From the NCBI GenBank assembly GCA_942159475.1, contig OW804095.1, positions 61,284,773-61,348,772 of the forward strand: a stretch of 64,000 bases of DNA. The letters are read 5' to 3'. Positions 51,501 to 58,918 of this stretch are shown piece by piece; the first letter of the stretch is position 1; every line of letters starts with the position of its first letter. A program made the position numbers and the translations under genes. The DNA comes from Sthenelais limicola. Lineage: Eukaryota > Annelida > Polychaeta > Phyllodocida > Sigalionidae. The notes beneath the pieces were generated by a model. That model did no database searches. It saw only the letters and a program-made list of their open reading frames with translations, and was not told the DNA's origin.

Positions 51501-54500
51501 TGTGTTATCTGACCGATCTTCAATGGCTCCGTTTATAAGAGACAATTATTCTGGGGTATCATTGAAGAATGAGTCATATTCCAGATGATATGATTGGTTA
51601 CCATAATATATCTTCTAATTATTTTCTTGTTTTTGTTTACTCACTACAATAAGAAATGCTTTTAAAAATATTGTAAACAGGATAACTCGATAAATACCAG
51701 TGGCATCCTGTTTCTTCTGCGGGTTTTTGTTTTGGGGCATCTTCCTGTTTTTCGGGGGCAGGAGGGCTGTTTTCATCAGTGCTGTCTCCTGACCCTTCAG
51801 TACCCTGAATTAGTTCGGCTTTGGGTGGTTCTTCTTTAATTTCAACAGGGTCTTCAGTTGCTGGGGTGGGGTCTTCCACTTTCGTTTCTTCTCCAGTGTC
51901 TGGTTCATCCACCTCCATAGGAACCTCTTTGGTCTCCTCTGAATCATCATTCACAGTGTTTTCTTGCTGTTCTTCCCCTGAGTCTTTTGTTTCCGGTGCA
52001 GGGTCAGCAGGCGGTTCAACCTCTTTAGACTGCTCATCTTCAGTTTTGGATACTTCACTGGAATATTGATGGGGAAGTAAATATATATATATATATAATG
52101 CTTTTATTCATGATAATTAAAACAGTTGAAATAGTCACATAAATAGTCACAGAAGAAAACAGAAAACAGTCACATAAATAAGGAAAAGGTTTTTGTCCTC
52201 TGCCCCTTTGCAGTTCTTCCTCGACCGCCCTAACTAAGTATGATATACAGATTCATTCATTCAATATGATACATAACATTACATTACAATACAGTTCAGT
52301 GCTTCTATGTTTTTATAATCGGTCTAGAAAAGCGTACGGCACCAGTGAGATGTGTGTTCTAACTTGTATGCTTCCTAAGCTGTCATTGTTTATATAGCTG
52401 TGGCTTATCTGTCCCATCCGCCCTGCCCCTCCCCCCTCACCAGACTTTTGCGCATAGCCGCGGAATGCCTTGTCTTTTATTTATTACTACTTTCGCGCAT
52501 AGCCGTTAGGACGTCACGGCTCTGCGCTGTCAAAGCTTGATTCATTGGTGGTTAGCTTGCAGTGTTAGCTTCCAGAGTCAGTGAGGCTGACAACATAATA
52601 ACAAAATAATAACAAGATTATTGTACAGATGTCTGAAGACAATTTACATGATAATCCCTGTAAACTCAAAGCTTCTTTAGGTTGTTGTGAGTGCCTGCAC
52701 AAAGTTACGAGGGAGGTCCACAGGAGGAATTTCCTAGTTAGTTGAATCTCATTCTTTTCCCCATACCAGTAAAGAGCACTAGGTGGAAGAAAGGTGACCC
52801 GTTATTTGTTGTTATGGATTGGTCCCCCGGCCCTACGGTCCGCATTGGGTCGCCTAGTCCAGTAAAGAGCACTAGGTGGAAGAAAGGTGACCCGTTATTT
52901 GTTGTTATGGATTGGTCCTCCGGCCCTACGGTCCGCATTGGGTCGCCTAGTCTAGGATGTGTTGTTTTTCCTAGAAATCTTAATTTGTGAGGTTGTTACG
53001 TCTCTTGTTTTAAAACTGTAATCTAACCTTTTTATGGGGACTTAGTCCAACAATTTGTTATTATTTGTACATCAATAAACCATGTGTATGACAGCAAATA
53101 TGCCCTGTCAATAGGACTTGGTCCTATATATACAGTCTATTATTATTTTATACATCAATAGTAAGAACATAAGAAATTAAAGAATGCACAAACAAACATT
53201 GATCGTTGAATGTTTTCCAAGTCATTTTTTCTGTTCAACAGACAGAGAAATGTGGTAGAAAGAAAATTAATTTTGACCAAGCTATAGATAATTGTAGTAG
53301 GTTAACAACATTAATTCCTTAAATTGCTAGATATTTTCCGTTATTTTTCTTTTCTTTTCTCGTTCATGCATTCCCATCCCAAATTCGTCATAAAACAATA
53401 GAATATTAAAATGATTGGTCCTGTTCTGCTTTGTGTAAAACCAAATCATTTTCCAAATCATTCATTTTTAGTGTATACCGGAATACCACTATTTTCAATA
53501 TGGCTCTTTCATCTCCTTAAACTTATATAGGCTTTACTTTAGGCTTAGGGAAATCATCGATGAAGTTGAATATGTTACTTATGAATATAACAGAATGAGA
53601 TAGGTATAACGTTAAGAAGCTAATGCATTGCACCATCATGGCATCAATACTTTTTACCAAAGTAGTCAGACACTGTAAAGCTGCAATTCTTTTTAAAAAA
53701 ACGCTAAGAACGAATTTAGAAAAATAGTTTTGTCCACAAATCAGGATGGCCTCTATTACTATGCATTAGCATAACCGCGAGTGGCGAGTATTACAGTATA
53801 GATCTAGTTAGTAAAAGTTAAAGCCTAAAGGGTAGGCCTACTCTGAAGTCTGAACATCTTAATAAAGTTAAATATTTGTCATCACATCAGGTGATCAGGT
53901 AAATAGACAGGTTGACCATTGAAATGATCACAAAGGGGAACAATATACTAAAACCCGAAAGGTTCAAAGGGGACAGCTAGAAAGAAGGAGGGGGGGGGGG
54001 GGGATAAGGGAAAGCGCAATGATCCCGGGGCCCAATGATCCGGGAGGTCGACGGGATGAGGTTTAACTTTTAAGTTTAAGACAACTCCAGGCACTTTCCT
54101 CACTGTCTATCTTACATTATATTCCACACAGGCACTAAGTCCAAGCTAGAATTGACACATCTGTTGCTAGATGGTCAAAAGGTCAACCATTCTGACAAAG
54201 AATCGGGTAAATGCAATAAAAGGACAATGACCCTTCATAAACTTTATTGCCCCTAAAATGCCCCCAGGCCCAGACCCAGTGATATGCCCAAAAAGTGGCC
54301 AAACCCCAGAAAATGAACTCAGCTCATGCAGGTCCATACTGCATACGAGAAAGGGAAGACGAATTTGAATCAAAAATAAAGTTTTACATGATCAGTATAC
54401 CAAGGGGGAGATGTCTGTAGGCCTGAACTCCCAGAAAGTCGGTTCGTGAGAGTAGAATCAAAAGATAAACACTTGCCTTGGAGTTTTGTTGTCTCCCGCG

Positions 54501-54511
54501 GAATCCGCCAT
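39313..54511 (-). CDS. ASH2L: ASH2L, SET1/MLL (COMPASS) core subunit; spliced model, C-terminus not found
   Basis: ASH2L forms the WDR5-RBBP5-ASH2L-DPY30 core that stimulates H3K4 methylation by SET1/MLL enzymes in the nucleus. Twelve coding exons, from high to low coordinates: 54511-54477, 52057-51698, 50920-50831, 47299-47211, 46880-46801, 46679-46584, 46445-46374, 42717-42627, 42016-41932, 41058-40844, 40016-39846 and 39509-39313. All phases match and total 527 codons. Layout: acidic Glu/Pro-rich region (13-128), PHD-like zinc finger (130-180), winged-helix region (to about 250), linker with an NLS-like KTRGTKRK (310-317), then the first part of the SPRY domain (334-527). Diagnostic stretches include [34 protein letters not shown] and GDVLGFYI. 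Human ASH2L is 628 residues, so about 100 C-terminal residues, including the DPY30-binding helix, are missing from the model. Confidence 0.93.
39510..39845 (-). other. ASH2L intron 11
   Basis: 336 bases. Contains a short GAGAAAT repeat near 39611-39634 and nothing else of note. Confidence 0.7.
39846..40016 (-). CDS. ASH2L: ASH2L exon 11 (SPRY)
   Basis: It encodes [10 protein letters not shown], then [16 protein letters not shown] and GSWFFEV...[10 protein letters not shown], the typical opening strands of the ASH2L SPRY domain. Acceptor GTCCACAG; donor TTG/GTACGG. Confidence 0.93.
40017..40843 (-). other. ASH2L intron 10
   Basis: AT-rich, no other feature seen. Confidence 0.7.
40844..41058 (-). 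CDS. ASH2L: ASH2L exon 10 (start of SPRY region)
   Basis: It encodes 71 residues with [28 protein letters not shown] and LLALHDR, all diagnostic of ASH2L. Acceptor CTTTTTCAG; donor AGAG/GTTGTT. Confidence 0.93.
41059..41931 (-). other. ASH2L intron 9
   Basis: AT-rich, no other feature seen. Confidence 0.7.
41932..42016 (-). CDS. ASH2L: ASH2L exon 9 (basic linker)
   Basis: It encodes [20 protein letters not shown] then LGLKPKK. The KTRGTKRK cluster resembles a nuclear localisation signal and the basic linker of human ASH2L. Phases match on both sides. Confidence 0.85.
42017..42626 (-). other. ASH2L intron 8
   Basis: AT-rich with one GC-richer block (42480-42620). No other feature seen. Confidence 0.65.
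42627..42717 (-). CDS. ASH2L: ASH2L exon 8 (linker)
   Basis: It encodes [20 protein letters not shown] and GDQLMSSKD. The first residues align with the human DLSNIGPAYDN segment. Acceptor TCATTGACAG; donor GGATG/GTGAGT. Confidence 0.85.
43024..43093. repeat. Dispersed repeat, copy 1 (~70 bp)
   Basis: Shares TGGCGTATTAG, TATGTAGGCATCAC, ATTATCT and ACAATACC in the same order and spacing with the copy at 44173-44242. Confidence 0.75.
44173..44242. repeat. Dispersed repeat, copy 2 (~70 bp)
   Basis: Direct-orientation partner of 43024-43093, about 1.15 kb away and roughly 80% identical by eye. Confidence 0.75.
46374..46445 (-). CDS. ASH2L: ASH2L exon 7 (linker)
   Basis: 72 bases, phase 0-0, encoding [20 protein letters not shown] then LILQ. 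It corresponds to the human DVFLVKEHPDP...FGLL segment. Acceptor TTGATTTCAG; donor CAA/GTAAGT. Confidence 0.82.
46584..46679 (-). CDS. ASH2L: ASH2L exon 6 (winged helix)
   Basis: 96 bases, phase 0-0, encoding [17 protein letters not shown] then [12 protein letters not shown]. It matches the human DIIPFIDKYWE...KMTW region, the DNA-binding winged helix of ASH2L. Acceptor CTTTCAG; donor ATG/GTACGA. Confidence 0.92.
46801..46880 (-). CDS. ASH2L: ASH2L exon 5 (winged helix)
   Basis: It encodes [20 protein letters not shown] then IFSKDK, matching the human MCLSALANL...MFSKDK region. Acceptor TTTTTTCACAG; donor AAG/GTAATT. Confidence 0.9.
46881..47210 (-). other. ASH2L intron 4
   Basis: 330 bases with A/T runs and no other feature. 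Confidence 0.7.
47211..47299 (-). CDS. ASH2L: ASH2L exon 4 (zinc finger to winged helix)
   Basis: It encodes [20 protein letters not shown] then [17 protein letters not shown] is a hallmark of ASH2L, and CKRC supplies the last zinc-ligand pair of the PHD-like finger. Acceptor CGTCTTTCAG; donor TCCA/GTACGT. Confidence 0.93.
47315..47402. repeat. Direct repeat, left copy (88 bp)
   Basis: The first 32 bases, ACAAGAGTCACAAGCATAAG onward, are identical to 48079 onward. The rest matches with small differences, ending in AAGTATAAATCA. Confidence 0.85.
47438..47550. repeat. Foldback element with 49-bp arms
   Basis: The left arm (47438-47486, starting GCCGGCAATAATCG) and right arm (47502-47550, ending CGGTTATTGCCGGC) are reverse complements with about five mismatches around a 15-base loop. 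Weaker pairing continues a few bases outside. This could be a foldback MITE or simply a hairpin. Confidence 0.85.
47861..47894. repeat. Small hairpin, 13-bp arms
   Basis: ATGCTTCGCGGAG pairs with CTCCGCAAAGCAT with one mismatch. Confidence 0.7.
47928..47949. repeat. Short palindrome with 10-bp arms
   Basis: CATATAGGAC and GTCCTATATG are exact reverse complements separated by two bases. Confidence 0.85.
48079..48166. repeat. Direct repeat, right copy (88 bp)
   Basis: Second copy of 47315-47402, 764 bp away, in the same orientation and followed by a G-rich tract. Confidence 0.85.
48523..48636 (+). pseudogene. Degenerate tRNA-like sequence (tRNA pseudogene or SINE head)
   Basis: It has a perfect-looking A box (TAGCCGAGTGG, 48531-48541) and a B box (GTTCGAACC, 48611-48619) with spacing that would fit a long-variable-arm (Ser/Leu) tRNA with extra sequence. 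The acceptor arms do not pair and the T stem has a mismatch, so a functional tRNA is unlikely. Internal pol III promoter boxes suggest a retroposed copy or SINE. Confidence 0.5.
48848..48902. repeat. (GGA)n microsatellite
   Basis: About 18 GGA/GAG units. A plus-strand poly-Arg frame across it is an artefact. Confidence 0.95.
49339..49367. repeat. Interrupted poly-G run
   Basis: Two G runs separated by AGC; error-prone in assembly. Confidence 0.9.
50831..50920 (-). CDS. ASH2L: ASH2L exon 3 (PHD-like zinc finger)
   Basis: It encodes [20 protein letters not shown] then [10 protein letters not shown]. With CHC at the end of exon 2 and CKRC in exon 4 it forms a Cys/His-rich PHD-like finger. Acceptor TTACTTCAG; donor CCGG/GTGAGT; phases match. 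Confidence 0.88.
50921..51697 (-). other. ASH2L intron 2
   Basis: AT-rich, no other feature seen. Confidence 0.7.
51698..52057 (-). CDS. ASH2L: ASH2L exon 2 (acidic N-terminal region)
   Basis: 360 bases encoding 119 residues dominated by Glu, Asp, Pro, Thr and Lys (for example [25 protein letters not shown]), ending ...EETGCH. Low complexity and probably disordered. The split codon with exon 3 makes the second Cys of CHC. Acceptor AATATTCCAG; donor ACTG/GTATTT. Confidence 0.85.
52766..52951. repeat. Tandem duplication, 93-bp unit x2
   Basis: 52766-52858 and 52859-52951 differ at about one position (CCCCCGG versus CCTCCGG). The unit length is a multiple of three, so open frames run through both copies on both strands. 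Confidence 0.92.
53988..54002. repeat. Poly-G run
   Basis: About 15 G bases following AAGAAGGA. Confidence 0.85.
54477..54511 (-). CDS. ASH2L: ASH2L exon 1 with start codon
   Basis: ATG at 54511-54509 in a strong context (CAAAATGGCG) opens [11 protein letters not shown] plus two bases (AG). The donor AAG/GCAAGT is a consensus GC-type donor. Using it gives phase 2, exactly what exon 2 needs. The next GT (CAA/GTGTTT) would give the wrong phase. Confidence 0.72.
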
Positions 54512-54515
54512 TTTG
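54504..54515 (-). promoter_or_regulatory. YY1-like motif containing the ASH2L start codon
   Basis: The minus strand reads CCAAAATGGCGG, close to the known YY1 core AANATGGCGNC. The ATG of the motif is the predicted initiator codon. Confidence 0.5.
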
Positions 54516-54527
54516 GAATGAAGTAAC

Positions 54528-54546
54528 ATCTCGCATGATGCGAGAT
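54528..54546. promoter_or_regulatory. 19-bp palindrome in the ASH2L leader
   Basis: ATCTCGCAT-G-ATGCGAGAT is perfectly symmetric about one base. The halves TCTCGC and GCGAGA are those of the known TCTCGCGAGA promoter motif, here split by ATGAT. It lies 17 bp upstream of the ASH2L ATG. Confidence 0.6.
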
Positions 54547-54708
54547 CCGGGTTGCAAAATATATTCCAACGCATAAAAAAATATTATGTATTCCTTTTCA
54601 ATTGTACAATTTCCATTCTTTACATAATACTGCTCTGACTATATTCATAGTTCTTTTTCATAAATATACCGAGAGTTCTCATCTGTCAGATTATGAACGA
54701 GAAGAGGA

Positions 54709-54723
54709 AGTCGCCATCTTGGA
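54709..54723 (-). promoter_or_regulatory. Second YY1-like motif
   Basis: The minus strand reads GTCCAAGATGGCGAC, which fits the AANATGGCGNC YY1 core. Confidence 0.5.
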
Positions 54724-55002
54724 CTAATGTCAGCAGGTGCCGTGTGAAACACCTCTGCTATAAATCACCTGCTGAATAAATGTTTAGAGTGACTTTCACC
54801 TCAAGAGGATTTACTAGGAAACAAGGTTACAAAATTTGCAATCTTGGACAGGGATTTATTATGCATGTTGTGCCGTTTTCCCTTGATTAATGTTGACAAG
54901 GGAGGTGGTAGCTTTCTGAGTACTGTTCGACGACAGGACCGTAGTTGGGGCAGGGGAGGTGAGACGACAGTCGGGGAGGCAGCTGAAGGCTGCGTTTAGC
55001 AG

Positions 55003-55035
55003 ATGATCCGAAAATCGAATCTTCGCCATCAGTGA
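55003..55035 (+). CDS. Upstream ORF of 10 codons in the kinase leader
   Basis: ATG at 55003 reads MIRKSNLRHQ and stops at TGA (55033-55035), two bases before the kinase ATG at 55038. It would be a regulatory uORF only if transcription starts upstream of 55003, which is likely but unproven. Confidence 0.4.
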   Translation: MIRKSNLRHQ

Positions 55036-55037
55036 CC

Positions 55038-55152
55038 ATGAAGAAACTATTCTCAAAGATCGAGAATACCTTCGATGCCCAGCAAACATTTGCTGGCAAG
55101 GTCTTCAACGTCGGACGGCACTGTGTAACCGTGGAAGATGTAATCGCAGAAG
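55038..55152 (+). CDS. AAK1: NAK-family kinase (AAK1/BMP2K type), first coding exon
   Basis: It begins MKKLFSKIENTFDAQ and ends GKVFNVGRHCVTVEDVIAEG, split after the first G of the last codon by the donor GAAG/GTGGGT. The animal AAK1 N-terminus has the same plan: MKK start, a G-x-V-F-x-x-G-R segment, then VTVDEVLAEGG leading into the glycine-rich loop. AAK1 and BMP2K are Ser/Thr kinases of the Numb-associated kinase family that phosphorylate the AP2 mu subunit in clathrin-mediated endocytosis. The lineage may carry a single AAK1/BMP2K gene, so the symbol is approximate. All catalytic residues lie in later exons, which I did not find in this window. Confidence 0.75.
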
Positions 55153-57976
55153 GTGGGTGGAGCCGAGCACCATTTTCATAACACTTCCCTACAATAGTCA
55201 CTGCTTTCACTAGTTTTACGTGTGTAGGCCTATACATATACTGATGGTGTCGTATTAACCGCTAGGATTATATCTAGACAGATGGTACCCTTGCTTACAT
55301 TTGTAACTACTGAAGAGAAGGCCTAGGGCTAGGCTATAGATTTCTGGCACACTCTTAATATCGTATACCGTAATGACTATTAATGTGACTTTTAATTGAC
55401 ATTATTGTCAAGAATGACAAGATTCTTGACAATGCCCTCCATACTACTACTAGTGTAGAATACAATTTGTTTTAAAATATCCAATAACATCTCTGTGTGC
55501 CTGTTGTGGGGCTAGGCTACCTTGCTAAAATTTAAAATGTACCGGTATGATCTATATTTACTGACGTTGTTTCTTACATTCTCAGGAACTGAGAATGTTA
55601 GTGGATTGAGTACCATTCTGTCAATCATCTTTTTATCGTTTAAATCCCACATAAATGTGTTAGCTGATTGTGGGATGTGTGAGGTAACAATCAGTGTGAA
55701 ATCATCTGTCTGATCAGTTCGCATCAGGCTTATCTACTCCACCCATTTCTCACATCCACCATACACCACTTCACCCTGCCCCCTCTGGTTATTACATAAT
55801 AAGACAAACCAGACCTTTTATTGACCTCAAGAACCCTGTATATGACAGTATATACCCTGTATATGACAGTAAATATTCTGCATTTTCCGTTTAAGAAAGA
55901 CTAAATTTCAGTAACTATGACTTGACATCGCGCACAAATAATTGATCCTGAGAAGTTGTTTCCTTTGGAAACGTAGGGTATAAACATTAAGTTAAACTGA
56001 TTATAAAGTTAAATAGAAAAGTAGTTGATTAAATCATTGATTAACTTAATTATTAGTAAACTTATAACATGTTTAAATACAGCATAAAGTCATACTTATA
56101 ATGTACCATGTGCACTTAGTTTTAGCCATGCCTAGGCTATGCCATGATGGAAGGAGTTATTGATCCAGCGTTTGTTAATGTGAACAAACAGACATAGTCA
56201 TTAATCAAGTCAAGATGATGTTTAAATTAATGTTACATGACGCCCCCTTCTGGCTTCACAGCCTCTGTGTGTATGAATTTAGAACATCATTGTCTGTTCC
56301 TGGTTCACTACTGATCTCAGTGACGCCCCTTTCATGAATCAAAGACAAAATTTATTAATATGATGTCTATATAGATCTACATTGATTATCACCAATTTCA
56401 TTTGGGACATTCAACATTAATTTTCTTTATATGACAACTATGAGTATTGCTTTGGAAAACAGATCGTTCCCCATTCAAATTTAAACTTACTTTTTATTCG
56501 TATACATTAGGACTTTCGAAACACCAAAGACGATGATAAAATCTAGATTTTAAACTATCATTGTTTAAACTTGAGGTGGAATCAAAGGCCTCTATATTAT
56601 AGCAGTCACCTCATTTGATTTTGCAACATGCTACCTTCGTTTTTATTGTTGTATATTTGTCCCAACCATTATAGACATAGTCGACAAAAAGGTCATGAGA
56701 ATATTGACTGGCCTGTCCAGGAATCTGTTAGTATGCACAGCTGGTCTAAATCAGCGAATAACTGCTTCTTTTATTTTCTATGGCATTCATTGATTCTGAA
56801 CCAGGCTTGGTTTAAAACTTCAAATATTGCTATCAAATTTGAACTCTAAACCCGATGAAATACCCATATTAAATAAGCAAACGTCACACTCTGGATAAAT
56901 CATAATAACACAATCAGAGATGGATTTAATTTGAAAAGATTTATAAGCAATCTTATTTCCTAAGACTATAGTTTTAGTCAGATTGCTTTTTATAACTCAC
57001 TTCTTCGAACTAGAAAATCGATACAGTTTTTAGGGGCACCGTACAAGGCGCACATGTTCGGTTTATTAAAAAAAATAGCTTGTCGCTCTCCCTGATTTAT
57101 TTACTTAGCAAGTTGGAAGTCATTGGTTCCTCCCCCTATAGCCAAGTCACTCTCGTCATATCTTGGCATATTCGGATATATGTTCAGTGTTTCCAAAAAT
57201 GTTAATTTTGGGTCAAGTGTTTGTGAGTATTAGGTTGATGACTCATCACCGCAAGTGGATCTTCCCTTTCCTTTCTCCTATTACTTAAACTGCTATGCCT
57301 ATGTATTCATTCTACCATAACAGCCGCACGAGTTGTATGTGGTCGGGTCAGATACCATCACTATTTCCATGCGGTTCTTTTAAATCGTGTATGTCATAAT
57401 GATATTTACCTTTTCAAGTTTCGCGATTGAATACACGACCCTATTAAAGATACGGTCCTATACTTCACTTGCCTTTGACCAAAGCTGACCTGAGGCTGTA
57501 CTTCTCAAATCTGATTTTTAAAATTAAAAAAGGACCGAGCTACAATGGAGACAAATCGATGCGTCTAAATGTTTTAGGTATTCCATTCGAATCAACATAG
57601 AATGCACTGGAATAGTGTCAACAGGCAAAATATTGATCACAGGACTAACTTGGCTTAGCTTCATCCATCAAATTGCCCCACATATTAGTCCATTATTATG
57701 AGCTTTTATGAACAATAATATATCTTAATAGCCACAATTATTTGAATGTCCTTTCATTATAATGATCAGCCCCTAAGATGTATTTATTCTCTCGAATGAC
57801 TCCATGTGACCTCACTAGACTTCAAATTCGATGAATCCTTTCTTATTAGCTTCGGTTTGAGGTTAAGTTTTGTGAAATACAAAGACGATCGATATGCACT
57901 AGTGCGTGGAGGTGGGTTTGTGACGCATCTTCGACTTGTTGCACATATTTCGTTCAAATCATCACAGTATTTTCCT

Positions 57977-58451
57977 AAAGGGTGGGTTCCACTGGCCGGC
58001 TACTTCTCCCGCTACTGCTCCCGCTTCTTGATGAAAGAAGTGGGAGCAGAAGCGGGAGAGTAACGGGGATGGGTGCTATTGGCTCCCGCTACAAAGCCAC
58101 GTTACTTCCCGCTTCTTTTGGAGCGTTTTCGAAGCGTAGAGTGCTCCCGCTTCGATCAAACATGTTTGATTTGAAGCGCCGCTACTTTGTAGTGGGAGGT
58201 AGCGGGAGCTGAAGCGGGGCAATGGCACCACTCTACGTTACCCCTCGCGCTACTTGATGCGTCCATTTCTATGTGAAAATAAAATGTCGTCTGCTTAGAT
58301 TTCTGACTAGCATTAGAAGTAGCGGTGGAAGTAGCGGGGCAATAGCACCCATTCCGATATACCTTCAGCTTCTTGCTCCCACTTCTTTAGAAGCAGGAGC
58401 AAAGAAACGGGAAGAGTAGCGGGAAGAGAGGCCGGCCAGTGGAACCCAGCC
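57977..58451. mobile_element. Foldback/MITE-like element, unit 1
   Basis: The left end GGGTGGGTTCCACTGGCCGG is the near-exact inverse of the right end CCGGCCAGTGGAACCCAGCC. The interior is built of AGCGGGAG/CTCCCGCT hairpins, for example a long one around 58006-58063. There is no transposase and the unit is about 475 bp. A TAA occurs at its boundaries, which would fit a PIF/Harbinger-type target duplication, but class is uncertain. Confidence 0.7.
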
Positions 58452-58453
58452 GT

Positions 58454-58918
58454 AAAGGGTGGGTTCCACTGGCCGGCTACTTCTCCCGCTACTGCTCCCG
58501 CTTCTTGATGAAAGAAGCGGGAGCAGAAGCGGGAGAGTAACGGGGATGGGTGCTATTGGCTCCCGCTACAAAGCCACGTTACTTCCCGCTTCTTTTGGAG
58601 CGTTTTCGAAGCGTAGAGTGCTCCCGCTTCGATCAAACATGTTTGATTTGAAGCGCCGCTACTTTGTAGCGGGAAGTAGCGGGAGCTGAAGCGGGGCAAT
58701 GGCACCGTTCTACGTTACCCCTCGCGCTACTTGATGCGTCCATTTCTATGTGAAAATAAAATGTCATCTGCTTAGATTTCTGAGTAGCGTTAGAAGTAGC
58801 GGTGGAAGTAGCGGGGCAATAGCAACCATTCCGGTATACCTTCAGCTTCTGGCTCCCGCTTCTTTAGAAGCGGGAGCAAAGAAACGGGAAGAGAAGCCGG
58901 CCAGTGGAACCCAGCCTT
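58454..58918. mobile_element. Foldback/MITE-like element, unit 2
   Basis: Direct tandem copy of unit 1 at a period of 477 bp, with a few percent differences. The same terminal inverted repeats are present (GGGTGGGTTCC...; ...GGAACCCAGCCTTAA). Open frames in both units are products of the repeat, not genes. Confidence 0.72.

Larger units (their letters stand above)
52058..54476 (-). other. ASH2L intron 1 (GC-AG)
   Basis: 2.4 kb with GC at its 5' end (AAG/GCAAGT) and AG at its 3' end. It contains an AT microsatellite at 52081-52098, a 93-bp tandem duplication at 52766-52951 and a G run at 53988-54002. Confidence 0.7.
54512..55037. promoter_or_regulatory. Divergent promoter between ASH2L and the NAK-family kinase
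   Basis: The two start codons are 526 bp apart in head-to-head orientation, typical of animal bidirectional promoters. Motifs seen: a YY1-like CCAAAATGGCGG overlapping the ASH2L ATG, a second YY1-like CCAAGATGGCGAC (54709-54723, minus strand) and the palindrome at 54528-54546. No TATA box is obvious near either start. Transcription start sites are not known. Confidence 0.65.

Noticed and set aside
54859..55237. Minus-strand frames opposite the kinase exon (76 and 116 codons)
   Set aside because: They are antisense shadows of the kinase first exon and its leader. The plus-strand frame has clear NAK-family similarity.
57806..58689. Duplicate frames MGSTGRLLLPLLLPLLDERSG in the repeated element
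   Set aside because: They arise from the hairpin repeat units. The hydrophobic-looking start comes from CTCCCGCT repeats, not a signal peptide.
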